The translations under genes and the position numbers were made by a program. A model generated the notes under the pieces. It had not been told where the DNA came from. It worked only from the letters and a program-made list of their open reading frames with translations, and searched no databases. From NCBI RefSeq assembly GCF_001422245.1, contig NZ_LMMM01000021.1:294747-358746 (forward strand): a stretch of DNA of 64,000 nt. The letters are read 5' to 3'. Source of the stretch: Rhizobium sp. Leaf262. Lineage in GTDB: Bacteria; Pseudomonadota; Alphaproteobacteria; Rhizobiales; Rhizobiaceae. Shown piece after piece: positions 10,034 through 20,247 of this stretch. Position 1 is the stretch's first letter, and the number at the start of each line of letters is the position of its first letter.

Positions 10034-10057
10034 AACCCGGGGCTTGCGACCCGGGTT
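10034..10057. terminator. Bidirectional hairpin between dnaQ and secB
   Basis: AACCCGG (10034-10040) pairs with CCGGGTT (10051-10057) around a 10-base loop. An A-run precedes it, serving as a T-run for the minus strand. The convergent genes dnaQ and secB can share it. Confidence 0.7.
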
Positions 10058-10081
10058 CAAATGTCGATCTTGTTATCGATA

Positions 10082-10570
10082 TCAGTTCGGAACAGCCTGA
10101 ACCTTGGCACGGGCTTGTTCTTCGGCAACACGCTGCGCAAACATCTGCGAGAAGTCGATAGGGTCGATCATCAGCGGCGGGAAACCACCGTTGCGGGTAA
10201 CGTCGGCAATGATCTGGCGTGCGAAGGGGAACAGAAGGCGCGGGCACTCGATGAAGAGAACGGGCAGCATATGTTCCTGCGGGAAACCGGTGATGCGGAA
10301 AACGCCGCCATAGACCAGCTCTGCCACGAACAGAACCTTGTCGCCATCCTTGGCTTCGGCGTTCAGCGTCAGGACGACATCGAAATCGGAACCGGAACCG
10401 GAAATCGGGTTCGCATTGACGTTGACATTGATGTTGATGGCAGGTGCGCCATCACGGGCCTGAAGCGAACGCGGTGCGCCCGGATTTTCAAACGACAAAT
10501 CCTTGGTGTACTGCGTTAGAATGTTGAGGGAAGGGTTTGCCCCTTCCTGCGCACCGTTTTCAGTGGTCAT
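10082..10570 (-). CDS. secB: Protein-export chaperone SecB
   Basis: 162 residues. SecB keeps precursors unfolded and hands them to Sec[21 protein letters not shown] is the family N-terminal strand region, followed by the conserved [36 protein letters not shown] core. [36 protein letters not shown] is the SecB signature near the C-terminus. It is convergent with dnaQ and lies 81 bases beyond the fxsA stop on the same strand. Confidence 0.98.
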   Translation of the reverse strand: MTTENGAQEGANPSLNILTQYTKDLSFENPGAPRSLQARDGAPAININVNVNANPISGSGSDFDVVLTLNAEAKDGDKVLFVAELVYGGVFRITGFPQEHMLPVLFIECPRLLFPFARQIIADVTRNGGFPPLMIDPIDFSQMFAQRVAEEQARAKVQAVPN

Positions 10571-10651
10571 AATATGTCCTCGCGGATTGAATTCTTGGAA
10601 GCCCGTCTATCATTTAGACAAAACGCTTACAACCCTTCGATCTGACGGTGG

Positions 10652-11164
10652 TCAGGGTTTCGGAAGATCACGATCGTCTCTGTTTGCAGACCATGGTGAC
10701 TGGCCGGAACCTTCGCGATGGAAGTCGTCTTCATCGAGATCGACGACCTTGGCAGAGTCGCGCGACTGCGCACCGGGACGGAATCCGGCATTCTTGAAGG
10801 ATCCTGCCACCACCACGCGTGGACCGATCGCTTTCCAGATAAAAGCTCTGATCGCCGGGACAAGCAGGAGAAGGCCGATGATGTCGGTAATGAAGCCAGG
10901 GACAAACAGAAGGATGCCAGCGATAACGCGCATGCCGCCGCTGATCATCGCCTGCGCAGGCTCGGCGCCGGTTCTGCTGGCATTTTGCAGATTGCGGACC
11001 ATGCCGAGGCCGCCTGAGCGCAAGATGACAAGGCCGAGAAAGGAAGTGAGGAGAATGAGCCCCAGTGTCAACCAGAGACCAAGCGCCTTGCCGACCACGA
11101 TGAAGCCGGCGATCTCAAGGATCGGCATGGCAAGAACGAGGACGGGTAGGAGTGAGAAACGCAT
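10652..11164 (-). CDS. fxsA: FxsA-family cytoplasmic membrane protein
   Basis: 170 residues from ATG at 11164. FxsA in E. coli is an inner-membrane protein whose overproduction relieves phage F exclusion; its normal job is unclear. Three or four hydrophobic segments are visible: LLPVLVLAMPILEIAGFIVV, LWLTLGLILLTSFLGLVIL and a stretch from VIAGILLFVPGFITDIIGLL into LLLVPAI, matching the family. The C-terminus is charged and probably cytoplasmic. The frame continues upstream to 11227, but MRFSLLPVLVLAMPILEI is the family start. Neighbour to secB as in other rhizobia. Confidence 0.9.
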   Translation of the reverse strand: MRFSLLPVLVLAMPILEIAGFIVVGKALGLWLTLGLILLTSFLGLVILRSGGLGMVRNLQNASRTGAEPAQAMISGGMRVIAGILLFVPGFITDIIGLLLLVPAIRAFIWKAIGPRVVVAGSFKNAGFRPGAQSRDSAKVVDLDEDDFHREGSGQSPWSANRDDRDLPKP

Positions 11165-11418
11165 TATATCAGCCTTGCGTGTTTGTTGAAAAACGGTTCG
11201 AAGAGCGGTTTCTGCATAAGGTCGCACGCGCTTGGCGAATGCAAGTGTCGACCGAAACAGGGCGCGCTCTTCGCGTTAACGACGGTGAATCGGCTCACGA
11301 TAGAGCCAATTTGTCCATCTTTGGAGACCTGCGATTGAATCTGCCTGTTTGAATGATGGACGGATGCAGACTATATGATGTTTAGAAAATTGAATTTAAA
11401 TGGCGGTTTCGGTAAAAG
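11165..11418. promoter_or_regulatory. Divergent promoter interval between fxsA and the Tim44-domain gene
   Basis: 254 bases without a gene, between divergent starts. The right half becomes AT-rich near 11370-11400, as expected for a promoter region. I see no convincing -35/-10 pair, operator or RNA. Confidence 0.35.
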
Positions 11419-12117
11419 ATGGGCTCAAGCGACTTCATTACATTGTTTTTCCTGGTAGCTGCAGTGCTGATTTTTCTTCAGCTACGAAGTGTCCTCGGTC
11501 GCCGTACTGGCAATGAAAAGCCTCCAGTCGATCCCTATAGCCCTCGCGATTTGGCCAAATCCAACTCCATGGACGATAACAAGGTCGTGACCTTGCCGCG
11601 CCGTGGCGAGGAGGAGGAAGAAAATCGCTATGCGGAGATCGATGCAGTTGCACCGGTTGGATCGCCCGTCAATGATTCGCTGCGGGAGCTGACGAAGACC
11701 GATCCGACCTTCCGTCCGAAGGAATTCCTCAATGGCGCACGGATGGCCTATGAGATGATCGTCACGGCTTTTGCGGATGGCGATCGCAAAACCCTCAAGA
11801 ATCTCCTCTCCAAGGCGGTCTATGAGGGCTTCGATGCCGCCATCAAAGAACGCGAAACACGGGGTGAGGTCGTCAAGTCGACCTTTGTCGGTACGGAAAA
11901 AATCGACATCACCCATGCCACCGTTCGCGACTCCGAAGAGCAGATCACGTTGCGCATTCTCAGCCAGCTTATTTCTGCGACCTATGACAAGGACGGCAAG
12001 CTGGTGGACGGCGACCCTGAAAATGTCTCCGAGGTCGACGACATCTGGACCTTCTCGCGTGACGTCCGCTCCCGCGACCCGAACTGGAAGCTGATTGCGA
12101 CCGAATCCGAGCAATGA
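11419..12117 (+). CDS. Tim44-like domain membrane-anchored protein
   Basis: 232 residues. One N-terminal membrane helix (FITLFFLVAAVLIFLQLRSVLG, about residues 5-26) is followed by a charged linker with an acidic EEEEEN run. From about residue 80 there is a Tim44/MRP-L45-type domain (DPTFRPKEFLNGARMAYEMI, then FADGDRKTLKNLLSKAVYEG, WTFSRDVRSRDPNWKL at the end). Bacterial members are known from alphaproteobacteria (for example Caulobacter TimA) as inner-membrane proteins of unclear role. The next gene, mltA, overlaps its stop by four bases (ATGA), so the two are coupled. This raises the possibility of a link to envelope work, which is inference. Confidence 0.88.
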   Translation: MGSSDFITLFFLVAAVLIFLQLRSVLGRRTGNEKPPVDPYSPRDLAKSNSMDDNKVVTLPRRGEEEEENRYAEIDAVAPVGSPVNDSLRELTKTDPTFRPKEFLNGARMAYEMIVTAFADGDRKTLKNLLSKAVYEGFDAAIKERETRGEVVKSTFVGTEKIDITHATVRDSEEQITLRILSQLISATYDKDGKLVDGDPENVSEVDDIWTFSRDVRSRDPNWKLIATESEQ

Positions 12118-13232
12118 GCACAGCTGGCCGGGATTTTGATCTGAAAGAAGTGTCGTTTGCGCAACTGCCGGGTTGGCAGGCGGACGACCCTTCTTCGCTT
12201 CAGACGGCCATGCGGTCCATCTCGGCGCATCTGCGAACTGCAAAGCCATACCGCACCGGTGCCCTCGGGCTTGGTGCCGATGAACTCCTGGTCTTTTTGG
12301 AACAGGCGCAGGCAGCCGAGTTTGCTGACGCGCAAACCGCGCGCCGCTTTTTCGAAGATCATTGCATCCCATTTCACATCTCGCCGTCATCCGGAAAAAC
12401 TGGCTTCGTCACCGCTTTCTACGAGCCTGAGTTGGCCGTGTCGGCATCGCCAGATGCAATCTTCAAATATCCGATCTATCGCCGCCCGACTGATCTGATC
12501 GATCTTGACGACACAAACAGACCATCCGGGATCGATCCCTACTATGCCTTCGGTCTTAGCCGGAACGGCGAGATTTTCACCTATCCCGATCGCGGCGAGA
12601 TCGATCGCGGGTACCTGGATGGTCAGGGGCTGGAAATCGCCTGGGCCAAATCCAAGGTCGATCTGTTTTTCGTCCACGTGCAGGGCGCTGCCCGGCTGGT
12701 CTACGGCGATGGCACGATCAGGCGCATTACCTATGCCGCCAAGGCCGGTCATCCCTTTTCGCCCATTGGTCGCCTGTTGCTGGACCGGGGCGAGCTCGAC
12801 CCCGCCACCGTCTCGATGCAGACCATTCGCCAATGGCTGAATGCGCATCCCGACAAGGTCGATCAGGTGCTGTGGCACAATCGGTCCTACATTTTCTTTC
12901 GGGAAGCGGATGTGGAAGGGCTTGAACTGGGACCGATCGCGGCTGCCAAGGTGCCGCTGGTTGCGGGCAGGGCACTTGCGGTGGATCGTCTGATCCACAC
13001 GTTCGGTTTCCCGTTTTACATCGCGTCCGAAAGCCTGACCCATCTGGATGGGGGACGTCCGTTCGGTCGGTTGATGCTGGCGCTCGATACCGGCTCAGCC
13101 ATCGTCGGGCCAGCACGCGGCGATATCTTTACCGGCTCCGGCGATGAGGCAGGCGAACTGGCCGGGACCGTGCGCAACAACGCGGATTTCTATATCCTCA
13201 TTCCGCGTGGGGCAGCGGAAAGGTATCGGTAA
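12114..13232 (+). CDS. mltA: Membrane-bound lytic murein transglycosylase A (MltA family)
   Basis: 372 residues. MltA cleaves the glycan strand of peptidoglycan with formation of 1,6-anhydroMurNAc. The family core begins GFVTAFYEPEL (about residue 97) and continues with GRNGEIF-like and YLDGQGLEIAWAKSKVDLF, then the ERHPD-like ALNAHPDKVDQVLWHNRSYIF region. The C-terminal 3D domain has RLMLALDTGSAIVGPARGDI, carrying the catalytic-aspartate signature. Oddly, the N-terminus (MSTAGRDFDLKEVSFAQLPG) has no signal peptide or lipobox, and I find no better start upstream in this frame. Coupled to the Tim44-domain gene upstream and to the Smr gene downstream (1-base overlap). Confidence 0.94.
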   Translation: MSTAGRDFDLKEVSFAQLPGWQADDPSSLQTAMRSISAHLRTAKPYRTGALGLGADELLVFLEQAQAAEFADAQTARRFFEDHCIPFHISPSSGKTGFVTAFYEPELAVSASPDAIFKYPIYRRPTDLIDLDDTNRPSGIDPYYAFGLSRNGEIFTYPDRGEIDRGYLDGQGLEIAWAKSKVDLFFVHVQGAARLVYGDGTIRRITYAAKAGHPFSPIGRLLLDRGELDPATVSMQTIRQWLNAHPDKVDQVLWHNRSYIFFREADVEGLELGPIAAAKVPLVAGRALAVDRLIHTFGFPFYIASESLTHLDGGRPFGRLMLALDTGSAIVGPARGDIFTGSGDEAGELAGTVRNNADFYILIPRGAAERYR

Positions 13233-13822
13233 TGAAGGGTGGCCGCAAACTCGGCAGAGACGAGCGCATCCTGTGGGGCAAGGTTGCCAAGACCACGCGG
13301 CTGATCTCCGGCCGTGTCGAAGACCTCCTGGCGTTCGAGGCGCTGGAGGCCGAGAGTGAACCGACGCCCCAGCTTCAGCCCCAGCCCCAACCGGCAAAGA
13401 AGCCCATTCCGCCATTTCCGCAGATGATCATCGAGACGGTGCCGTCATCGGCGATGCCGGATGCGGACAAAAAGCGCATTCACAGTCCGCTGGAGAAACC
13501 GGTCAAACGCAAGCTCACGCGCGGGCGTCTGCCGCTTGAAGCCCGCATCGATCTGCACGGTATGTTCCAGAGCGAGGCCCATGCGGTTCTTCTCGACTTT
13601 CTGGTGCGCGCCCATGAGCGCGGCCTGCGCCATGTGCTTGTCATCACAGGCAAGGGTCGCTCGATGGGCAGTGACGGTGCCTTGAAGCGCGCCGTGCCGA
13701 TGTGGTTCTCCAAACCGGAATATCGCCACCTGATCTCGTCCTATGAAGACGCCTCCATGAACCACGGCGGCGATGGCGCGCTCTATGTGAGGCTGGCGCG
13801 CCGCCGCGGAGACACGTCATGA
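13232..13822 (+). CDS. Smr/MutS2-domain protein
   Basis: 196 residues. The Smr domain (about residues 105-195) begins ARIDLHGMFQSEAHAVLLDF and continues HVLVITGKGRSMGSDGALKR and the HGGDGALYVRLAR end, the LDLHG and TGxG hallmarks of a nuclease-like domain seen in MutS2 and in stand-alone proteins. The N-terminal 50 residues are charged and a Pro/Gln-rich linker (TPQLQPQPQPQPAKKPIPPF) precedes the domain. Stand-alone Smr proteins have been linked to RNA cleavage on stalled ribosomes (YdaJ-like/SmrB) and to DNA repair; which applies here is unknown. It is within the timA-mltA-smr-XRE chain of overlapping genes. Confidence 0.92.
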   Translation: MKGGRKLGRDERILWGKVAKTTRLISGRVEDLLAFEALEAESEPTPQLQPQPQPAKKPIPPFPQMIIETVPSSAMPDADKKRIHSPLEKPVKRKLTRGRLPLEARIDLHGMFQSEAHAVLLDFLVRAHERGLRHVLVITGKGRSMGSDGALKRAVPMWFSKPEYRHLISSYEDASMNHGGDGALYVRLARRRGDTS

Positions 13823-14184
13823 CGCCGTTTGCGGAAGCGGTTCGCAATCTTCGCGAAAAGAAGGGCGTGACGCAAAAGCAGATGGCGTTGGCGATCGGCG
13901 TGTCGCCTGCCTATCTCTCGGCACTGGAACATGGCAGGCGCGGCAAGCCGAGCTTCAACCTGCTTCAGCGCATCGCCGGATATTTCAACATCATCTGGGA
14001 CGAAGCGGACGAGCTCTTCTCGCTGGCTGGAACATCCGACCCGCGTGTCGTGATCGATACAGCCGGTCTGCCGCAGGAATATACCGCTTTCGCCAATGGA
14101 TTAGCGCGGAATATTCGCAAGCTGCCGCCAACTGTGATAGAGGAATTGACAGAGGTGCTGCAAAAAAGCCGTTCTTGCGATTGA
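13819..14184 (+). CDS. XRE-family helix-turn-helix transcriptional regulator
   Basis: 121 residues. A Cro/C1-type HTH spans about residues 5-65: FAEAVRNLREKKGVTQKQMA, then the recognition helix region VSPAYLSALEHGRRGKPSFN and LLQRIAGYFNIIWDE. The C-terminal half is helical with no recognised sensor domain and a single late cysteine. Its ATG overlaps the Smr gene stop by four bases, so it is the last gene of that operon. gyrB starts 160 bases downstream with its own probable promoter. Its targets are unknown. Confidence 0.9.
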   Translation: MTPFAEAVRNLREKKGVTQKQMALAIGVSPAYLSALEHGRRGKPSFNLLQRIAGYFNIIWDEADELFSLAGTSDPRVVIDTAGLPQEYTAFANGLARNIRKLPPTVIEELTEVLQKSRSCD

Positions 14185-14217
14185 AACCCGCGCTATCCCC
14201 TGCTTTGTGGCGGGTTT
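14184..14217 (+). terminator. Possible terminator after the XRE gene
   Basis: AAACCCGC (14184-14191) and GCGGGTTT (14210-14217) can form an 8-pair stem with an 18-base loop. The tail is only weakly T-rich, so termination may be partial. Confidence 0.4.
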
Positions 14218-14231
14218 GGTGCTTGTGGACT

Positions 14232-14259
14232 TTGGATATCGAGGCGGAATTTCTATAGT
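14232..14259 (+). promoter_or_regulatory. Candidate gyrB promoter
   Basis: TTGGAT (14232-14237) and TATAGT (14254-14259), spaced 16 bases, resemble a sigma70 promoter and lie about 85 bases before the gyrB start. Read by eye; no transcription start is known. Confidence 0.4.
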
Positions 14260-14280
14260 CACACGTCAGATTTAAAGTGA

Positions 14281-16779
<2,499 letters not shown>

Positions 16780-16805
16780 TTTTTGCGGTGGATCGTCGTC
16801 TCAGA

Positions 16806-16821
16806 CGATTCACGTGAAACG
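16806..16821 (+). other. parS-like site 3, after gyrB
   Basis: CGATTCACGTGAAACG: the shared 14-base core is intact, with both outermost bases off the parS consensus. It is intergenic, between the gyrB stop and its terminator. Confidence 0.7.
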
Positions 16822-16830
16822 CAATTTTAA

Positions 16831-16867
16831 CAAAAGGCCCGATGGACATTCTCCACCGGGCCTTTTG
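16831..16867. terminator. Bidirectional terminator between gyrB and the nitroreductase gene
   Basis: CAAAAGGCCCG (16831-16841) pairs perfectly with CGGGCCTTTTG (16857-16867), an 11-pair stem with a 15-base loop and T-rich arms in both directions. The flanking genes are convergent. Confidence 0.85.
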
Positions 16868-16892
16868 TTTGCTTGATGCTGGTGAAGGGAGA

Positions 16893-17495
16893 TTACTGCG
16901 CCTTGCCGGTAAATTTGCCTTCAAAAGCCACGTCGGAAAGCGGCAACCGGTCACTCGGAATTTCCCGCTCCGCAAGCTCTGCTGGTAGCGTTGATTTGTC
17001 GGCCATGGTCCCGATTGCGACGGCGGCCTCAACAATGAAGCCATCAGGAATGCCGAGGGTCTCGACAATCTTGTCCTTGAAGATGCCCGCCATGCCGTGG
17101 GCATGGTAACCCAGCATATGCGACTGCATGGCAAGCGACAGCCAGGCTGCCCCGGCATCGAAGGAATGGGTCGTTGCCGGCTTTTTCTCGCCATCGCGAG
17201 AAATGGTGAAGTCGCGCGAAATGACGAAGAGCAGCACGGCGGCGTTTTTCGCCCAGCGCTGGTTGCCTTCCACCAGCAGGCTGACGAAGGTGTCCCATTG
17301 GTCTGTGCCCTTATGGGCAAAGACGAAACGCCACGGCTGCTGGTTGGATGAAGATGGTGCCCAATGTGCCGCATCGAGAATCGTCAGCAGATGCTCCCTC
17401 GGCATTCCCTTTCCGTCGAACGCGCGTGGCGACCAGCGATCCAGAAAAATGGGATCGACCGGATACTCGGACTGGCGTGAATTGCTGTAGGTCAT
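16893..17495 (-). CDS. Nitroreductase-family flavoprotein
   Basis: 200 residues. The family binds FMN and reduces nitro compounds, quinones or other substrates with NAD(P)H. The N-terminal FMN-binding signature RWSPRAFDGKGM (about residues 21-32) is followed by AAHWAPSSSNQQPWRF, and the central helix AWLSLAMQSHMLGYHAHGMAGI matches the family. The start at 17495 has GAGGAG before it. It diverges from a FAH-family gene across 195 bases that include an inverted repeat. The substrate is not predictable from sequence. Confidence 0.88.
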   Translation of the reverse strand: MTYSNSRQSEYPVDPIFLDRWSPRAFDGKGMPREHLLTILDAAHWAPSSSNQQPWRFVFAHKGTDQWDTFVSLLVEGNQRWAKNAAVLLFVISRDFTISRDGEKKPATTHSFDAGAAWLSLAMQSHMLGYHAHGMAGIFKDKIVETLGIPDGFIVEAAVAIGTMADKSTLPAELAEREIPSDRLPLSDVAFEGKFTGKAQ

Positions 17496-17647
17496 ATCAT
17501 CTCCTCGACAATGTTTGACGTTATGCTCGACAAGCGCCGATGCAGGCGCTTTCCACTGTCATACACGTCTGTGGCGAATAATGCGTCGACAATCCAAAAC
17601 GCGATGTTTTTTGGCTGGCGAGCAGGGGTGACACGGATAAATAGTTC

Positions 17648-17665
17648 GTTCATATATGCATGAAC
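17648..17665. promoter_or_regulatory. Candidate operator between nitroreductase and FAH-family genes
   Basis: GTTCAT-N6-ATGAAC, an 18-base inverted repeat with perfect outer arms, ends 25 bases before the FAH-family ATG. The form suits a dimeric regulator such as a MarR or HxlR protein. No such regulator is adjacent. Inference only. Confidence 0.4.
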
Positions 17666-17690
17666 AAGTCAGATAACGGGAGAAGACCTC

Positions 17691-18533
17691 ATGAAATTGT
17701 TGCGTGTCGGCCAGCCGGGGCAGGAAAAACCAGCCATTCTCGATGCGGATGGGAAAGCGCGTGATCTGTCTGCGCATGTGAAAGACATTGCCGGTGAGGC
17801 GATTTCTCCCGAAGGTCTCAAAAAGATTGCGGCGCTCGATCTCGCCTCATTGCCCGTTCTGAACGACGATCGTCTCGGTGCCTGCGTTGCCGGTACGGGC
17901 AAGTTCATCTGCATCGGCCTCAACTTCTCAGACCACGCCGCCGAAACGGGTGCGACGGTGCCGCCGGAGCCTGTCATTTTCATGAAGGCGACATCCGCCA
18001 TCGTCGGTCCCAACGATAACGTCGTCATCCCACGCGGCTCGCAGAAAACGGACTGGGAAGTCGAACTCGGTGTCGTCATCGGAAAGACCGCGAAATATGT
18101 GTCGGAAGCCGATGCTCTGGATTACGTTGCCGGCTACTGTGTGTCTCACGACGTGTCGGAACGCGCCTTTCAGTCGGAGCGTCAGGGCCAGTGGACCAAG
18201 GGCAAATCCTGCGACACCTTCGGTCCTGTCGGGCCGTGGCTTGTGACCAAGGACGAAATCGCCGATCCGCAAAACCTCGGCATGTGGCTGAAGGTCAATG
18301 GCGAAACGATGCAAAACGGCTCAAGCAAGACCATGGTCTATGGCGTGGCCCATGTCGTCTCCTATCTCAGCCAGTTCATGTCGCTGCACCCCGGCGACAT
18401 CATCTCAACCGGCACGCCACCCGGCGTCGGCCTCGGCATGAAGCCCCAACGCTTCCTGAAAGCGGGCGACGTGGTGGAGCTTGGTATCGAAGGGCTTGGG
18501 ACGCAGAAGCAGACATTCGTGGCTGACATCTGA
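17691..18533 (+). CDS. Fumarylacetoacetate hydrolase (FAH)-family protein
   Basis: 280 residues. The superfamily covers hydrolases, isomerases and decarboxylases of diketo acids, including ureidoglycolate lyase-like proteins common in rhizobia. An N-terminal domain of about 65 residues precedes the catalytic core, which begins FICIGLNFSDHAAETGA. VPPEPVIFMKATSAIVGPND is typical, DWEVELGVVIGK carries metal-binding acids, and YCVSHDVSERAFQ plus the GDIISTGTPPGVG loop complete the site. The ATG follows GGGAGAAG. It is divergent from the nitroreductase gene; a shared operator is possible. The exact reaction is not clear. Confidence 0.88.
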   Translation: MKLLRVGQPGQEKPAILDADGKARDLSAHVKDIAGEAISPEGLKKIAALDLASLPVLNDDRLGACVAGTGKFICIGLNFSDHAAETGATVPPEPVIFMKATSAIVGPNDNVVIPRGSQKTDWEVELGVVIGKTAKYVSEADALDYVAGYCVSHDVSERAFQSERQGQWTKGKSCDTFGPVGPWLVTKDEIADPQNLGMWLKVNGETMQNGSSKTMVYGVAHVVSYLSQFMSLHPGDIISTGTPPGVGLGMKPQRFLKAGDVVELGIEGLGTQKQTFVADI

Positions 18534-18560
18534 ATCTGACCTTGAACTTTGCGGAATAAA

Positions 18561-18587
18561 AAGGGGCAGGCCATCGGCTTGCCCTTT
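18561..18587. terminator. Hairpin after the FAH-family gene
   Basis: A 12-pair stem (two G-U pairs) with a 3-base loop lies 28 bases past the stop codon. The plus-strand tail lacks a T-run, while the minus-strand side has one, so its strength as a plus-strand terminator is doubtful. Confidence 0.4.
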
Positions 18588-18631
18588 CGCATTAAAAGGT
18601 AGCAAATGCCATCTTCCTGCGGAGGCAGTTT

Positions 18632-18883
18632 GTGAAAATATTCAAGATTATGCTGGTGGTCCTGTCCACAGGAGGCGTCTGCGTCATATCAGGATACTGG
18701 CTAGCGCTCCAGGCAGGCCTATCCGGTCTCTACAAATGCGAGGACGTCGCTTGTCCCTCGATCGTGGCTCTGGTGACTGGTCCGATCTTCTCGGCAGCTT
18801 TGGCAACGATTGCTCTCCTGATCTTCGTCGCGATCAGAGTTTGGAAGTCTTCTATAAATAAGCACGGTGACAACCTTCCCTGA
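18632..18883 (+). CDS. Small hypothetical membrane protein
   Basis: 83 residues from GTG. I do not recognise a family. Two hydrophobic helices are visible (about residues 6-28, KIMLVVLSTGGVCVISGYWL, and about 45-68, VALVTGPIFSAALATIALLI), joined by a loop with CEDVAC that could form a disulphide in the periplasm. A basic, hydrophilic tail follows. The start is well supported: GGAGG lies 6 bases before the GTG. It sits alone between a FAH-family gene and phaZ on the same strand. It could be a lineage-specific gene. Confidence 0.6.
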   Translation: MKIFKIMLVVLSTGGVCVISGYWLALQAGLSGLYKCEDVACPSIVALVTGPIFSAALATIALLIFVAIRVWKSSINKHGDNLP

Positions 18884-18966
18884 AATTGATGTCGTGATTT
18901 TGTGCAGGTGCGAAAAGATGCTATCCTGCAAAAGAGAAAACGATAAACGACGGGAGGCGTTCATCC

Positions 18967-20202
18967 ATGTTCTATCAGTTCTATGAAATGAACCACGCGG
19001 CCATGATGCCGCTGCGGGCCAGCCTCGACATGATGCGGCAGGCCTGCAACAACCCGATGAATCCCTTGTCCAACACCGCCTTCGGACGAAGCCTCGATGC
19101 TGGCTTCGAGGTTTTCGAGCGGTTGACGCGTCGTTACGGCAAGCCGGAATTCGGGCTTGCGGAGACGACGATCGACGGGCAAGCCGTCGTTGTCCATGAA
19201 GAGATCGTTTGGTCACAGCCCTTCTGTAATCTCATCCATTTCCAGCGCGACCTTCCACTTGGCCATGAAGGGGGCTCGAAAGTTCTCCTCGTCGCACCCA
19301 TGTCCGGCCACTACGCGACATTGTTGCGTGGCACGGTCGAGGCGCTGCTGCCGTCCGCCGATATTTATATCACCGACTGGCTTGATGCCCGTACCGTGGC
19401 ATTGAGCGATGGGCGCTTCGATCTGGATGATTACATCGATTATCTGATCGACATGCTTCACCATATCGGAGAGGGCGTGCATGTCGTTGCCGTCTGCCAG
19501 CCATCCGTGCCCGTGCTCGCTGCCGTCTCGCTCATGGAAGCAGATAACGATCCTTGCGCACCCGCATCCATGACGCTGATGGGCGGACCGATCGACACGC
19601 GCATCAACCCGACTGCGGTCAACGAAATGGCCAAAGGCAAGCCCATCGAATGGTTCAGGGACAATGTCATCATGCATGTGCCCTGGCCGCAGCCCGGTTT
19701 CGGCCGTTCGGTCTATCCGGGTTTTCTGCAACTGACCGGTTTCATGTCGATGAACCTCGACAAGCACATGACGGCGCACAAGGATTTCTACATGAACCTT
19801 GTGAAGAACGACGGTGATTCCACCGAAACGCATCGCGAGTTCTATGACGAGTATCTGGCGGTGATGGATCTGACGGCGGAGTTTTACCTCCAGACGGTGG
19901 AGACCGTGTTCATCGAACACGCCTTGCCGAAGGGAACGATGCTGCACCGGGGCAGGGTGGTGGACCCGTCGTCGGTCAGGCGGACCGCGCTGTTTACCGT
20001 CGAAGGCGAAAATGACGACATTTCCGGCGTCGGCCAGACCAAGGCTGCCCATGATCTCTGTCTCAATCTTCCGGCAGAAAAGCGCGAACATTACATGCAG
20101 CCGGATGTCGGGCATTACGGCGTCTTCAACGGCTCGCGCTTCCGCCGTGACATCGTCCCACGCATGCGCGATTTCATGCGGAAGCACGAGCTTAACGTCT
20201 GA
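18967..20202 (+). CDS. phaZ: Intracellular polyhydroxybutyrate depolymerase
   Basis: 411 residues. PhaZ hydrolyses intracellular PHB granules, releasing 3-hydroxybutyrate. MFYQFYEMNHAAMMPLRASL is the family start. The alpha/beta-hydrolase nucleophile lies in a cysteine lipase box, VCQPSVPVLAA (about residue 178), the hallmark of intracellular depolymerases, where Cys replaces the usual Ser. The catalytic aspartate region (TVEGENDDISGVGQT) and histidine (QPDVGHYGVFNGSRF) are in the C-terminal part. The ATG follows GGGAGG. No PHB synthesis gene is adjacent. Confidence 0.93.
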   Translation: MFYQFYEMNHAAMMPLRASLDMMRQACNNPMNPLSNTAFGRSLDAGFEVFERLTRRYGKPEFGLAETTIDGQAVVVHEEIVWSQPFCNLIHFQRDLPLGHEGGSKVLLVAPMSGHYATLLRGTVEALLPSADIYITDWLDARTVALSDGRFDLDDYIDYLIDMLHHIGEGVHVVAVCQPSVPVLAAVSLMEADNDPCAPASMTLMGGPIDTRINPTAVNEMAKGKPIEWFRDNVIMHVPWPQPGFGRSVYPGFLQLTGFMSMNLDKHMTAHKDFYMNLVKNDGDSTETHREFYDEYLAVMDLTAEFYLQTVETVFIEHALPKGTMLHRGRVVDPSSVRRTALFTVEGENDDISGVGQTKAAHDLCLNLPAEKREHYMQPDVGHYGVFNGSRFRRDIVPRMRDFMRKHELNV

Positions 20203-20247
20203 TGGTCACCGGATAGCTTTTTGCGGCGCGAATCGCTATGAAAGGCG

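Noticed and set aside
12676-12681. CACGTG hexamers at 12676, 34452 and 59135 as further parS sites
   Set aside because: Their flanks do not match the shared TTCACGTGAA core; they are ordinary coding or gene-end sequence.
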